In this document: piece after piece, positions 52,145 to 61,241 of the stretch | Layout of the letters: the number at the start of each line of letters is the position of its first letter | Numbering within the stretch: the stretch's first letter is position 1 | Assembly: GCA_964478735.1 (NCBI GenBank) | Contig: CAYZJB010000007.1 | Span: 1 to 64,000 of the forward strand | Reading direction: 5' to 3' | DNA length: 64,000 bases | Source of the DNA: CAYZJB01 sp964478735 | GTDB taxonomy: Bacteria; CLD3; SB21 | Translations under genes and position numbers: made by a program | The notes under the pieces: generated by a model | Told to the model about the DNA's origin: nothing | What the model saw: only the letters and a program-made list of their open reading frames with translations | Databases searched by the model: none

Positions 52145-54286
52145 ATGACACCACAAAATCTCGGCCGGTACGAAGTTACAGGGGTTCTGGGCCAGGGCGC
52201 CATGGGCATCGTCTACAAAGGCATCGACCCCAAAATCGGCCGCACGGTCGCCCTCAAAACGCTTCGCAGCAGTTCCAATTTCACGGATGCGCAATTCACG
52301 GAATTTAAACGACGATTTGCACAGGAAGCTCAATCGGCCGGCCGTCTCGCTCACCCCAATGTCGTAACGATCTACGACGTCGGCGAAGAAGGCGACATGT
52401 CGTTCATCGCGATGGAACTGGTCGAGGGACATGCATTGGATGACCTCATCGCCCAAAAGCACGCGTTTTCCGTGGACGACATCGTGCAGATCATGGTGCA
52501 GATATGCGAAGGACTTGCCTATGCCCATCGTCAGCAGGTCATTCATCGCGACATTAAACCGGCCAATATTATCATTGCGAATGACGGTACCGCGAAAATC
52601 ATGGATTTCGGGATTGCGAAATTCGCATCGAGTACGGCCACACAGACCGGCATGGTCGTTGGTACGCCGAGCTATATGTCACCCGAACAAATCACCGGAA
52701 AAGCAATCGATCACCGTTCGGATATCTTTTCGCTCGGCGCCGTTTTTTATGAACTGCTGACCTGCGAAAAGGCATTTCCCGGGGACAACGTCACGACGGT
52801 CATGTATCGGGTCGTCCATGAAAATCCCACGCCGATCTCCGTGATCAACATGGCGGTACCGGCGCAATTCGGCATGATTGTTCAAAAAGCCATGGCCAAA
52901 AATCCGGCCGACCGTTATGCCACGGCGAGCGACATGGCACGTGATATCCAGGGGCATAAGACGCTGGCGACTCAGCAAATGGGAGCGACACAGGTCATGA
53001 GCGTTCCCGATCTGCAAGCCACGATGGTCATGCCTTCGGATAGCGCCGGCGCGACGGCGGTCCTATCAAAACCCGCGGTCGTGGCTCCAAAAAATCGTCG
53101 GTGGTTATGGATCGGCGGCTTCAGCCTCATCACCGTTCTGACAATTCTCTACTTCGTACTACATCCATTTTCCCGTGCAGAGCCGCGCCTAGCCAAGGGT
53201 ACGGCTTCGCTGGACCTGACGCTAAATACGCTGGAGGGCGTTGTGTACCTTGACTCGGTATCTTTTGCCGTCGTCAATTCCCGAATCCGTATTCCCGAGA
53301 TAAGCGCCGCGGAACACGATCTTTTGGTGACGCACGACGGGTATCTGCCCTACCGAACCAAACTGCTCTTTGCGGAGAACGAAACGAAATCGTTTTCCAT
53401 TGACCTGCAGTTGTCCCCTCTTGTCATTCCCGAGGGCGTCGATACCGCTTACCTGAGCATTACGTCCGAACCGGACGTGGTCAAAGTGATGACGACGACG
53501 GGACGATTGATCGGGTATACCCCGCTGAACCGTATCCCGTATCCGGCTGGCAAACATTCCCTTGTGTTCAGCCGCCAGAATTACGTGAACCAGGTAATCG
53601 ATGCCGACTTGAAGAAGTCCCGTGAAATTCGCTTGCGTCCGGTTCTTGATTACCGTAAAGGTCCCGTATCTGTGACCGCTCTGTCGCCTCCCGATGCGCA
53701 AATCCTGATCAATGAGGTTGCCTATCCCGTCGACCGCGGCGGTAAACTCGTCTACTTACCGGTCGGGAAACAATCCGTCGTGGTCCGGAAAAACGGATTC
53801 CGGACCGTCGAGAAAGAAATTGCCGTTACCGAAAAGGACACGGCATCGCTGGACGTACAGTTGGAACCCGTTTTCGGATCGATTCGAGTAACTTCAGACC
53901 CTGCCGGCGCCGACGTGATGTTGAACGGAAAAAAGATCGGACAAACGCCGTTGCTCGACTCCACATTTCCAGTGGGAAATCACGACATCCGCATCCAGAA
54001 GGGAAACCTCTATTCCATCAAACGCGTAACGGTCGATGAAAACAAAGAAACGTCGACGCACGCCAATTTACAGGCGTCGCTCGGCATCGTGAGGCTGCTT
54101 ATCAATCCGTGGGCGAACGTTTACGTGAACGGTAAAAAATTAGGTGTTACTCCTCCATTGGACAATATCGAGCTCAAACCGGGTGAATATTCCGTCAAAA
54201 TCGAAAACCCGGCCTTCAGTCCGGTCACGAAGAAAATCTCCGTCAAGGCCGGTGCAACGGTTACGGTGCAGCATGATTTTAAATAA
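52145..54286 (+). CDS. Membrane Ser/Thr protein kinase with extracytoplasmic PEGA repeats
   Basis: The 713-residue protein has a cytoplasmic eukaryotic-like kinase domain (about 8-275). It shows VLGQGAMGIVYKG (P loop), VALKTL (catalytic Lys), VIHRDIKPANIII (catalytic loop), KIMDFGIAKF (metal Asp) and GTPSYMSPEQITG (activation loop). After a proline/alanine linker comes one membrane span (about 320-342). The outside part has about five PEGA-type beta repeats, for example SDPAGADVMLNGKKIGQTPL and INPWANVYVNGKKLGVTPPL. These may bind cell-wall or other ligands. It is first in an operon with a lipoprotein and an FHA-domain cyclase. Confidence 0.9.
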   Translation: MTPQNLGRYEVTGVLGQGAMGIVYKGIDPKIGRTVALKTLRSSSNFTDAQFTEFKRRFAQEAQSAGRLAHPNVVTIYDVGEEGDMSFIAMELVEGHALDDLIAQKHAFSVDDIVQIMVQICEGLAYAHRQQVIHRDIKPANIIIANDGTAKIMDFGIAKFASSTATQTGMVVGTPSYMSPEQITGKAIDHRSDIFSLGAVFYELLTCEKAFPGDNVTTVMYRVVHENPTPISVINMAVPAQFGMIVQKAMAKNPADRYATASDMARDIQGHKTLATQQMGATQVMSVPDLQATMVMPSDSAGATAVLSKPAVVAPKNRRWLWIGGFSLITVLTILYFVLHPFSRAEPRLAKGTASLDLTLNTLEGVVYLDSVSFAVVNSRIRIPEISAAEHDLLVTHDGYLPYRTKLLFAENETKSFSIDLQLSPLVIPEGVDTAYLSITSEPDVVKVMTTTGRLIGYTPLNRIPYPAGKHSLVFSRQNYVNQVIDADLKKSREIRLRPVLDYRKGPVSVTALSPPDAQILINEVAYPVDRGGKLVYLPVGKQSVVVRKNGFRTVEKEIAVTEKDTASLDVQLEPVFGSIRVTSDPAGADVMLNGKKIGQTPLLDSTFPVGNHDIRIQKGNLYSIKRVTVDENKETSTHANLQASLGIVRLLINPWANVYVNGKKLGVTPPLDNIELKPGEYSVKIENPAFSPVTKKISVKAGATVTVQHDFK

Positions 54287-54965
54287 ACGTTCGCTTGCGG
54301 GAATGTTCATCCTGTTATCGTTGCTTCCGGCGTTCCTGTCGTGCAGCGGATCAACGACCGCTCGACTTGAGTCACCCGACCTGGATGGCGCCGTCGAACA
54401 GTACAAAGCACGTAACTATGATCAGGCGCTGTTATTGTTGTCCCGCGTGATTGAATACCGGGGAACGAAAACCGAAAAGCGCATCGAGGCCCTCAAACTG
54501 CGTGCGTTTATCTACGCATTACAGCAGCGGGAGGATGCCGCCCGTGAAGAGTTTCTGAAGGCCTTTGCCTTGAATCATGACTTTGCCCTCGACAAGGCAG
54601 AGATCGGTAATCCTTTCTGGACTCCGCCTTTCGAAGCGGCCCGTCGTCAGGCCGAGTTGTTGTACCTACCGCCCGCCGAATTGACCGCCCGTGCCATTAA
54701 CGCGTATCTCAAGCGGGACTATACGACGGCCCTCGAACAATTTACCGCGGCGCTGAACGGCAAAAACATCACCAGCCGGGATAAACTGGCATGCTACAAA
54801 TACACGGCATTCATCCATGCCCTTCATCATCGACCGAACGAAGCCCGCCAGGCTTTCCGCCGAGCATTCGACACCGATTCTCGTTTCTCGCTCGACAAAG
54901 GGGAATATGGCAACCCGTTGTGGACACCGTTGTTTGATGAAGTTCAAAAAAATTTGAAAAAATAA
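54273..54965 (+). CDS. Lipoprotein with an internally duplicated TPR-like repeat
   Basis: The 230-residue protein starts at 54273 inside the kinase stop region (14-bp overlap) and has a lipoprotein signal (FILLSLLPAFLSCSGS, lipid cysteine near residue 24). It consists of two similar blocks of about 90 residues. Each has a TPR-like helical pair (YKARNYDQALLLLSRVIEY; YLKRDYTTALEQFTAALNG) ending in a matching motif, FALDKAEIGNPFWTPPFEAA and FSLDKGEYGNPLWTPLFDEV. The second block is clearly a duplicate of the first. It may couple the kinase's periplasmic PEGA domains to the outer membrane. Confidence 0.8.
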   Translation: MILNKRSLAGMFILLSLLPAFLSCSGSTTARLESPDLDGAVEQYKARNYDQALLLLSRVIEYRGTKTEKRIEALKLRAFIYALQQREDAAREEFLKAFALNHDFALDKAEIGNPFWTPPFEAARRQAELLYLPPAELTARAINAYLKRDYTTALEQFTAALNGKNITSRDKLACYKYTAFIHALHHRPNEARQAFRRAFDTDSRFSLDKGEYGNPLWTPLFDEVQKNLKK

Positions 54966-54968
54966 CTT

Positions 54969-56678
54969 ATGCCCTGCCTTGTCCAGCTCGACCGGAATAA
55001 ACCGGCGCAACGATTTCCACTCCAGAAAACGGAGACCCGAATCGGCCGGCGTCCTGACAACGACATTCCGATTTCAAACATAATGATTTCAGGCCATCAT
55101 GCGCATCTCATCCAATCCGGGACAATGTTTACGATCAAGGACCTCAACAGCACGAACGGGACCTTCGTCAATGGAAAGCGCATCTCGGATTGCGTGGAAC
55201 TGTCTCACTACGATCAGATCAGCCTGGGCGGCGTCGAGTTTATTTTTCTTGTCGACGACGATGCAACCGTCAAGGTTCCCGACCGTCCGCCGACATCCCC
55301 GGAAACACCGGCGTTTCAACTGAAGAAAGACGCTTCCGTAATCACTAAAAAAGTCACGACGGATCAATTGTTGGAGTACTTTCAGAGCGTGCGAACCATG
55401 ATACTGAATGAATCGACGGACAAGGCGGCCCTCGTCCTGCGGTTCACGGAATTGGAACGGATGTTTCACCTTCTTGGCGATCAGCTCAAGGAAACCGAAC
55501 GCTTCCAGCAGCGGTTGCACACCCTCTACGAAGTCGGGAAAATTATTAATCTACTACTCGAAGAAGACGAACTGTTGCAGACCATCATCGATCTGGCACT
55601 GAAAGTGATGAAGGCCGATTGCGGGTTCATCATGCTCTACGACGATGAACAAAACCTGGTTCCGCGCATTGCACGGAAAATGGAGGCGGATGAATTCAGT
55701 TCGGCGACGTCGACGTTTAGTACGACGATTGCCAATCAGGTGGCTAGTTCCGGGAAAAGCATTTTGACCTCCGACGCGCAAAGCGACGAGCGTTTCCAGA
55801 CCGGGGCCAGCATCATTTCCCACCACATCCGTTCCGTTATCTGCGCTCCGCTCCGGAACAAAGACCAAAAGACGATCGGGGTTCTGTATGTCGGGTCCAA
55901 CGTGCTGACAAACATTTTTTCGAGCAATGACGTCGAGCTTTTGGAAGCGTTTGCCAACCATGCCGCCATTTCCATTGAAAATGCAAAACTTTACGAGGAG
56001 CGGCGCCGACGAGAACATTTGAAAAGCGCCCTGGAGCGGTACGTCTCCAAACAAATCGCCGAGCGGATCATTTCGAATGACGCGACGGGTAACATCCGTT
56101 TTGTCCCGGAAAAACGCGAAGTGACCGTGGTATTTTCGGATATCCGCGGTTTTACGACTCTGGCGGAGAGACTATCGCCGGAAGACATGGTCGAAATCCT
56201 CAACCGGTATTTTACAAAAATGATCGATGTGATCTTCCGGTATGGCGGCACACTGGACAAGTTTATGGGCGACAGTATCATGGCCCTTTTTGGCGCGCCG
56301 GAGTCGACGGGTCAGGACGCCATTCATGCCGTCCAGGCGGCCGTCGAGATGCAAAATACGGCCAGACAGTTTAACGAAGAACAGGCGGCGCTGGGAAAAC
56401 CGCAGATCACGGTCGGCATCGGGATCAATACCGGTCCGGTGGTCGTCGGAAATATCGGTTCCGATCAACGTATGGAGTACAGCGCCATTGGCGACGACGT
56501 CAATCTGGCGTCACGATTACAGGGAATTGCGCGAGGCTGGCAAATTTTGATTTCCAAAGCAACGTACGACAAAGTCAAAAAACACGTCAACACCAACCGG
56601 CTTGAACCGATCACGGTCAAAGGAAAGACCAAACCGGTTGAGATTTACGAGATCGTATACGAATCACCCGTTTCATGA
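54969..56678 (+). CDS. FHA-GAF adenylate/guanylate cyclase (class III)
   Basis: The 569-residue protein has three parts. An FHA domain (about 20-90: RIGRRPDNDIPISNIMISGH, LNSTNGTFVNGKRI) binds phosphothreonine. A GAF domain spans about 195-345 (DCGFIMLYDDEQNLVPRIAR). A class III cyclase domain spans about 375-560, with both metal aspartates (VVFSDIRGFTTL and KFMGDSIMALFG) and the NLASRLQG asparagine/arginine pair that stabilises the transition state. The Lys and Asp at the base-recognition positions favour ATP. The kinase upstream could phosphorylate a protein that the FHA domain reads, changing cAMP. Confidence 0.9.
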   Translation: MPCLVQLDRNKPAQRFPLQKTETRIGRRPDNDIPISNIMISGHHAHLIQSGTMFTIKDLNSTNGTFVNGKRISDCVELSHYDQISLGGVEFIFLVDDDATVKVPDRPPTSPETPAFQLKKDASVITKKVTTDQLLEYFQSVRTMILNESTDKAALVLRFTELERMFHLLGDQLKETERFQQRLHTLYEVGKIINLLLEEDELLQTIIDLALKVMKADCGFIMLYDDEQNLVPRIARKMEADEFSSATSTFSTTIANQVASSGKSILTSDAQSDERFQTGASIISHHIRSVICAPLRNKDQKTIGVLYVGSNVLTNIFSSNDVELLEAFANHAAISIENAKLYEERRRREHLKSALERYVSKQIAERIISNDATGNIRFVPEKREVTVVFSDIRGFTTLAERLSPEDMVEILNRYFTKMIDVIFRYGGTLDKFMGDSIMALFGAPESTGQDAIHAVQAAVEMQNTARQFNEEQAALGKPQITVGIGINTGPVVVGNIGSDQRMEYSAIGDDVNLASRLQGIARGWQILISKATYDKVKKHVNTNRLEPITVKGKTKPVEIYEIVYESPVS

Positions 56679-56688
56679 AGGAAACGTC

Positions 56689-57906
56689 ATGTCACTCGAT
56701 CATTTAATACACGATTGGAATGAAGAAACTCGCGTCGAGGCACGCCCGGCGCACGAGTTTGAACTGAACGACGAAACGCTGCGTGACGGTTTGCAGTCGC
56801 CGTCCGTGCATACCCCTACGATCGAACAGAAAGTCGAAATCCTGCATCTGATCGATGGGTTGGGTATTCAGGCCGCCGACATCGGGTTGCCCGGCGCCGG
56901 ACCGCATGTCCTGGACGATGTCGTGCGTCTGGCCACGGAAATCGCCAAACACAACATGCGTGTCAAACCCAATTGTGCCGCGCGAACGGTTCGGGCCGAT
57001 ATCAATCCGATCATCGAAGCCTCACAACGCGCCGGGATTCCCATCCAAGCCTGTACTTTTATCGGTTCGAGTCCGATACGCCAGTACGCGGAGGGATGGA
57101 CGATCGATACGCTTCTGCGGTTTACCGAAGAGGCGGTGTCGTACGCCGTTAAAAACAGCCTCGACGTCATGTTCGTCACCGAGGATACCACACGCGCGCA
57201 TCCGGAGGACATCCGGCGGCTTTATCAAACGGCCATCCGCTCGGGAGCCCGCCGCGTTTGTTTATCCGATACCGTCGGACATGCCACACCGGAAGGCGCC
57301 GCCAATCTCGTGCGATACATCAAAACGGTGATCGCTGAAACGGGTGAAGACGTGAAGATCGATTGGCATGGCCACAATGATCGCGGGCTCGGCGTTGCCA
57401 ATGCCCTGTCCGCACTCGTAGCCGGCGCCCATCGAATTCACGGCACGGCCATCGGTGTCGGCGAACGCGTGGGGAATGTGCCGATGGACATTCTCATGGT
57501 CAACCTGAAGCTGAAAGGATGGATCTCGCAAGACCTCCGGCTGCTTCGCGACTATTGCAATAAAGTCTCGACCTATACGAGCGTGCCGGTACCTGCCAAT
57601 TATCCGGTGTTCGGACACGATGCGTTCCGCACTGGTACGGGTGTACATGCCGCGGCCATTTTGAAGTCGTTGAACAAAGGGGATATGGAACTTGTCGACC
57701 GCGTCTATTCGTCCGTTCCGGCGCAGATGTTTGGCCTCGAGCAGCTCGTTGAGGTGGGACCGATGAGCGGCGAATCCAACGTCATTTACTGGCTGACCCG
57801 TCACAACATCCCGCCTCAGGACGCCCTGGTGAAGAAAATTTTTCGAAAGGCCAAAGAATCAACGACGGTTTTGACCGACGAGGAAATTCTCTCACTCTGC
57901 AATTGA
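56689..57906 (+). CDS. 2-isopropylmalate synthase-like enzyme (HMGL family), lacking the regulatory domain
   Basis: The 405-residue protein has the TIM-barrel motifs FELNDETLRDGLQSPSV (about residues 21-37), VMFVTEDTTRAHPED, VCLSDTVGHATPEGAANLV and DWHGHNDRGLGVANALSALV. This is the family that joins acetyl-CoA to 2-oxoacids (LeuA, homocitrate or citramalate synthases). It has only about 405 residues, so the allosteric C-terminal domain of LeuA is missing. The usual D-T-T-L-R-D-G-E-Q start is N-D-E-T-L-R-D-G-L-Q here, so the substrate may differ from LeuA. Confidence 0.8.
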   Translation: MSLDHLIHDWNEETRVEARPAHEFELNDETLRDGLQSPSVHTPTIEQKVEILHLIDGLGIQAADIGLPGAGPHVLDDVVRLATEIAKHNMRVKPNCAARTVRADINPIIEASQRAGIPIQACTFIGSSPIRQYAEGWTIDTLLRFTEEAVSYAVKNSLDVMFVTEDTTRAHPEDIRRLYQTAIRSGARRVCLSDTVGHATPEGAANLVRYIKTVIAETGEDVKIDWHGHNDRGLGVANALSALVAGAHRIHGTAIGVGERVGNVPMDILMVNLKLKGWISQDLRLLRDYCNKVSTYTSVPVPANYPVFGHDAFRTGTGVHAAAILKSLNKGDMELVDRVYSSVPAQMFGLEQLVEVGPMSGESNVIYWLTRHNIPPQDALVKKIFRKAKESTTVLTDEEILSLCN

Positions 57907-59552
57907 TGAAATCCAGCTTCTTTGCCGCTATTTTTTTACTGGCCTTAACGGCACAGGCGCAGGAGGACGTACGAAGCTGGATCTTTTTCATAGACAAGCC
58001 TGTTTCGTTGTCCAAAGCGCGGGATATTTCCGAACGTTCGTACGAACGAAGACGGCGTCAGAACCCGGCTCACTTGACGGACAGTCTCGACCAGCCGGTT
58101 CATTCCGCCTACGTTAGACGTTTGCTGGAAATGGGGATCTCCATTCACAATGAATCACGGTGGCTGAATGCGGTCACGGCCACGCTGTCGCAGGCCGAAA
58201 TGAACCGCATTCGCTCGCTGCCTTTTGTTTTCTCTGTTCGGCCTGTAAATAAAGGCCGACACGATCGAACCTTTGTATCGGAAAAGAACGAATTACAAAA
58301 CGAGACTTTTTCCATCGATTACGGACCATCGCTTCGACAACACAGCATGGTCAATACACCGGCCGTCCATGCCCTGGGATATTCCGGGAAGGGGGTTCGC
58401 ATCGGCGTAATCGATACGGGATTTGAACTGGCTCATCCGGCATTACAGAACCTGAGCGTGGTAGCGGACAGCGATTTTGTCGACAACGACGGCAATGTGT
58501 CGGAATGCCCGGTCGGCGATAAGGGTTGTTTCAGCCACGGAACAGCCGTTCTATCCGTCATCGGAAGCTATCTTGAAGGGAATATCGTCGGAAGCGCTTA
58601 CGGGGCCGACTATTTACTGGCCCGCACGGAAAGCGACGACGGAATCGGCGAAACGGCTGAAGAAGACAACTGGATCGCGGCTCTGGAATGGCTGGAACGG
58701 TCCGGCGCTGACATTGTCACCAGCAGCATCAGCTTTTTCGATGAGTTTTCCGGTACCAACGATGATTACACGTTGAACGATCTGGACGGAAAAACAGCTT
58801 TGACCACCATCGCGACCAATATTGCGTTCGACAAAGGCGTACTTGTGTTCAACTCGTCCGGCAATCTTGGTGAACGGGGCAGCGGTTACCTTGGCACACC
58901 GTCGGATGGAAAAAAAATGATAGCCGTCGGAGCCGTGTATGGAGACAGTACGGCAGCGGACTTCAGTTCTCGCGGACCGACGCAGGACGGACGCACAAAG
59001 CCGGACATCGCGGCGCTGGGTGTCCAAGTTCGTGTCGCTTCCAGTTTTGATAGTTATCAAAACCTTGGCGGAACCTCGTTGTCTACTCCGATGGTTGCCG
59101 GCATTGCGGCCCTCGCACTGGAGGCTAACCCCGGTTGGCCGGTCCGACGACTTTACGATGCCATTCGGCAAAGCGGGCACCGTGCCGATCATCCGGACCC
59201 CACGATCGGCCGCGGCGTTCCCAATGCATTGAAAGCGATTTTTTACGACCCGGACTTGCCCTCGGCGTCGCCTGTCGTCGGCGTGACAAGTTTTCCCAAT
59301 CCCGCAAACACGACGGTCAACATTCGTTTTCGCGCTCTTGAAGCCGGCACATACTCGATATCGATTTATAATGCCCTGGGAGAAAAAGTCACTACGTTAC
59401 GCAGCGGTCAAGGCGTTTCACGTAATGAAGAAGTGACCGTCGTTTGGAATGGTACGAACGATAACGGAAGACCGGTCGCATCCGGACTTTATATGTACCG
59501 CATCACACTTAATGGCAGCGCCATCAGCCGGAAGCTCCTGCTGGTGAAATAA
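57906..59552 (+). CDS. Secreted subtilisin-like protease with a T9SS-type C-terminal sorting domain
   Basis: The 548-residue protein has a signal peptide (SSFFAAIFLLALTAQAQ), a propeptide (about 20-120) and an S8 peptidase domain. The catalytic Asp is in IGVIDTGFELAHP (about residues 158-170), the His in CFSHGTAVLSVIG (about 202-214) and the Ser in GGTSLSTPMVAGIAAL (about 387-402). The last 80 residues, FPNPANTTVNIRF, NALGEKVTTL and ASGLYMYRIT, form a Por-secretion-tail-like beta domain. That tail exports proteins through the type IX system of FCB bacteria. Start overlaps the previous stop (TGATG). Confidence 0.9.
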   Translation: MKSSFFAAIFLLALTAQAQEDVRSWIFFIDKPVSLSKARDISERSYERRRRQNPAHLTDSLDQPVHSAYVRRLLEMGISIHNESRWLNAVTATLSQAEMNRIRSLPFVFSVRPVNKGRHDRTFVSEKNELQNETFSIDYGPSLRQHSMVNTPAVHALGYSGKGVRIGVIDTGFELAHPALQNLSVVADSDFVDNDGNVSECPVGDKGCFSHGTAVLSVIGSYLEGNIVGSAYGADYLLARTESDDGIGETAEEDNWIAALEWLERSGADIVTSSISFFDEFSGTNDDYTLNDLDGKTALTTIATNIAFDKGVLVFNSSGNLGERGSGYLGTPSDGKKMIAVGAVYGDSTAADFSSRGPTQDGRTKPDIAALGVQVRVASSFDSYQNLGGTSLSTPMVAGIAALALEANPGWPVRRLYDAIRQSGHRADHPDPTIGRGVPNALKAIFYDPDLPSASPVVGVTSFPNPANTTVNIRFRALEAGTYSISIYNALGEKVTTLRSGQGVSRNEEVTVVWNGTNDNGRPVASGLYMYRITLNGSAISRKLLLVK

Positions 59553-59556
59553 ACTT

Positions 59557-60702
59557 TCATTTGGCCGCACGCACTTTTTCGACACTGGAACGCACCGCCT
59601 CGACGATCAGCGGAATGTCGTCGCTCAGAGTCGATCGTCCCATGGTCATTCGTACTGCTCCGCGTGCAATCGTCGCATCGATCCCCATCGCATTGAGCAC
59701 ATGAGAAGTCGAAACGCTTCCCGACGTACAAGCGGAGCCCGTGGAAACGGCGATTCCGGCAAGATCAAGGTGGATCAGCATTTCATCCCCCATCACCCCT
59801 TCGATCGATACGTTGAGGTGACCGGGAAGCCGTTTGTCAGGATGGCCATTCAAATGGCATCCGGAAATGGTTGATGATATCTCTTCCCAGAGACGCTGCC
59901 GCAGTTGAGTCAAACGCTGTGACTCGGTTTCCATGACCTCGTGACACAGTTCCGCTGCTTTTGCAAAACCGACGATTCCGGCGAGGTTTTCCGTTCCCGC
60001 GCGTTGTCCCCTTTCCTGGGAACCGCCGTACAAAATCGGTATCGGTTTGATCCCGCGGCGGATATACAGGGCACCGGCGCCCTTGGGTCCGTACAGTTTG
60101 TGTGCCGACATGGACACCAGATCGATGTTAAACTCACCGACGTGAATGGGCAATTTACCGTAACTCTGCACAGCGTCCGTGTGGAAAAGAATGTGACGTT
60201 CCCTGGCCATCCGACCTATTTCTGCGATCGGGTTCACCGTCCCGACTTCGTTATTAACATGCATGACGGAGATGAGAATCGTATCGGGACGGATTAACTC
60301 ACGAATCACCTCCGGATGGATCATACCGAACGAATCGCTTTTGGCATAGGAAATCTCGAATCCCTGCTGCGCCAGGTAGTCCATCGTATGGAGCACCGCA
60401 TGGTGCTCCAGATGATTGGTGATGATATGCTTCCCTTTGTCTGATAAAGCTTCGGCAATTCCCCGGATCGCAAGGTTATCGGCTTCCGACCCCCCGCTGG
60501 TAAAGTAAATTTCACCGGGCGAGCAGCCCAATGTTTTGGCAATTGTTTCTCGGGCAGCTTCCAGTGCTACTTTAGCCGGACGTCCGAATCCATGTAGACT
60601 GGAGGGGTTTCCGAATTCCTGTGTTAGAAACGGCATCATGGCATCCAGAACCCTCGAATCCAGTGGGGTTGTCGCGCTATGGTCGAGATAGATCTTTTTC
60701 AT
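59557..60702 (-). CDS. Cysteine desulfurase (NifS/IscS family)
   Basis: The 381-residue enzyme has IYLDHSATTPLDSRVL at the start, SGGSEADNLAIRG, the PLP lysine in MSAHKLYGPKGAGALYI (about residues 200-216) and the catalytic-cysteine loop STGSACTSGSVSTSHVL (about 320-336). It releases sulfur from cysteine for iron-sulfur clusters and other cofactors. I start at the ATG at 60702, which has TAGGAG before it; the longer frame to 60915 is not supported. No iscU or other Fe-S genes are adjacent. Confidence 0.93.
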   Translation of the reverse strand: MKKIYLDHSATTPLDSRVLDAMMPFLTQEFGNPSSLHGFGRPAKVALEAARETIAKTLGCSPGEIYFTSGGSEADNLAIRGIAEALSDKGKHIITNHLEHHAVLHTMDYLAQQGFEISYAKSDSFGMIHPEVIRELIRPDTILISVMHVNNEVGTVNPIAEIGRMARERHILFHTDAVQSYGKLPIHVGEFNIDLVSMSAHKLYGPKGAGALYIRRGIKPIPILYGGSQERGQRAGTENLAGIVGFAKAAELCHEVMETESQRLTQLRQRLWEEISSTISGCHLNGHPDKRLPGHLNVSIEGVMGDEMLIHLDLAGIAVSTGSACTSGSVSTSHVLNAMGIDATIARGAVRMTMGRSTLSDDIPLIVEAVRSSVEKVRAAK

Positions 60703-60726
60703 GGTCGCTCCTAAAAATCCGATGCG

Positions 60727-60755
60727 ATAATATGAAAAACAGGAGATGATGTCAA
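60727..60755 (-). promoter_or_regulatory. Promoter of the cysteine desulfurase gene
   Basis: Minus strand: perfect TTGACA (60755-60750), a 17-bp spacer and TATTAT (60732-60727), one of the strongest promoters in the window. Start near 60720, a leader of about 18 nt. Confidence 0.65.
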
Positions 60756-60890
60756 TGTAACGAGCGTAGAATTTAACAAGCGGATTTGGCATAGCGTGTC
60801 CAGGATGTAAACCCAATTTCCGAAAAGATTCTGGTAAAAAATGACGGCGTCGAATATATTGTCGGCGGAATTGATTATCCGCGATTGAAA

Positions 60891-61241
60891 ATGAAAAAAG
60901 CTTACATCTTACCAAGCTGCAAAACTTGCCGGAAAATCCTGCAGGAACTGTCCCTCGACCATACCTGGCAAATCCGGGATATCAAAACGAATCGGGTGAC
61001 AGAAAAAGAGCTTGCCGAACTCCACCAACTCGCGGGATCGTACGACGCTTTGTTTTCAAAACGTTCAATGAAATATCGGGAATGGAATCTGGCGTCCAAA
61101 AAGCTATCTGAAAAAGATAAGCATGACCTTATTCTCAGAGAATACACTTTTCTCAAGCGCCCAATCTTCGTCTACGGCAATAATATCTTCATCGGCTCCG
61201 CCAAGGCGAACGTCGATCTGTTAAAAAGAAAACTCGCATGA
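60891..61241 (+). CDS. ArsC/Spx-like thioredoxin-fold protein
   Basis: The 116-residue protein starts with MKKAYILPSCKTCRKILQEL, the CxxC redox motif and following Arg/Lys of the ArsC/Spx family. It also has RDIKTNRVTEKELAELHQL and RPIFVYGNNIFIGSA, matching the family's C-terminal strand and proline. Members reduce arsenate or act as RNA-polymerase-binding redox regulators (Spx/YffB). The downstream mogA overlaps its stop by 4 bp. I start at the ATG at 60891; a TTG at 60885 is possible. Enzyme or regulator cannot be decided. Confidence 0.8.
   Translation: MKKAYILPSCKTCRKILQELSLDHTWQIRDIKTNRVTEKELAELHQLAGSYDALFSKRSMKYREWNLASKKLSEKDKHDLILREYTFLKRPIFVYGNNIFIGSAKANVDLLKRKLA

Noticed and set aside
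60703..60915. Longer 5' extension of the cysteine desulfurase frame
   Set aside because: The extension overlaps the promoter (TTGACA-17-TATTAT) and has no ribosome binding site; conserved sequence starts at MKKIYLDHS.
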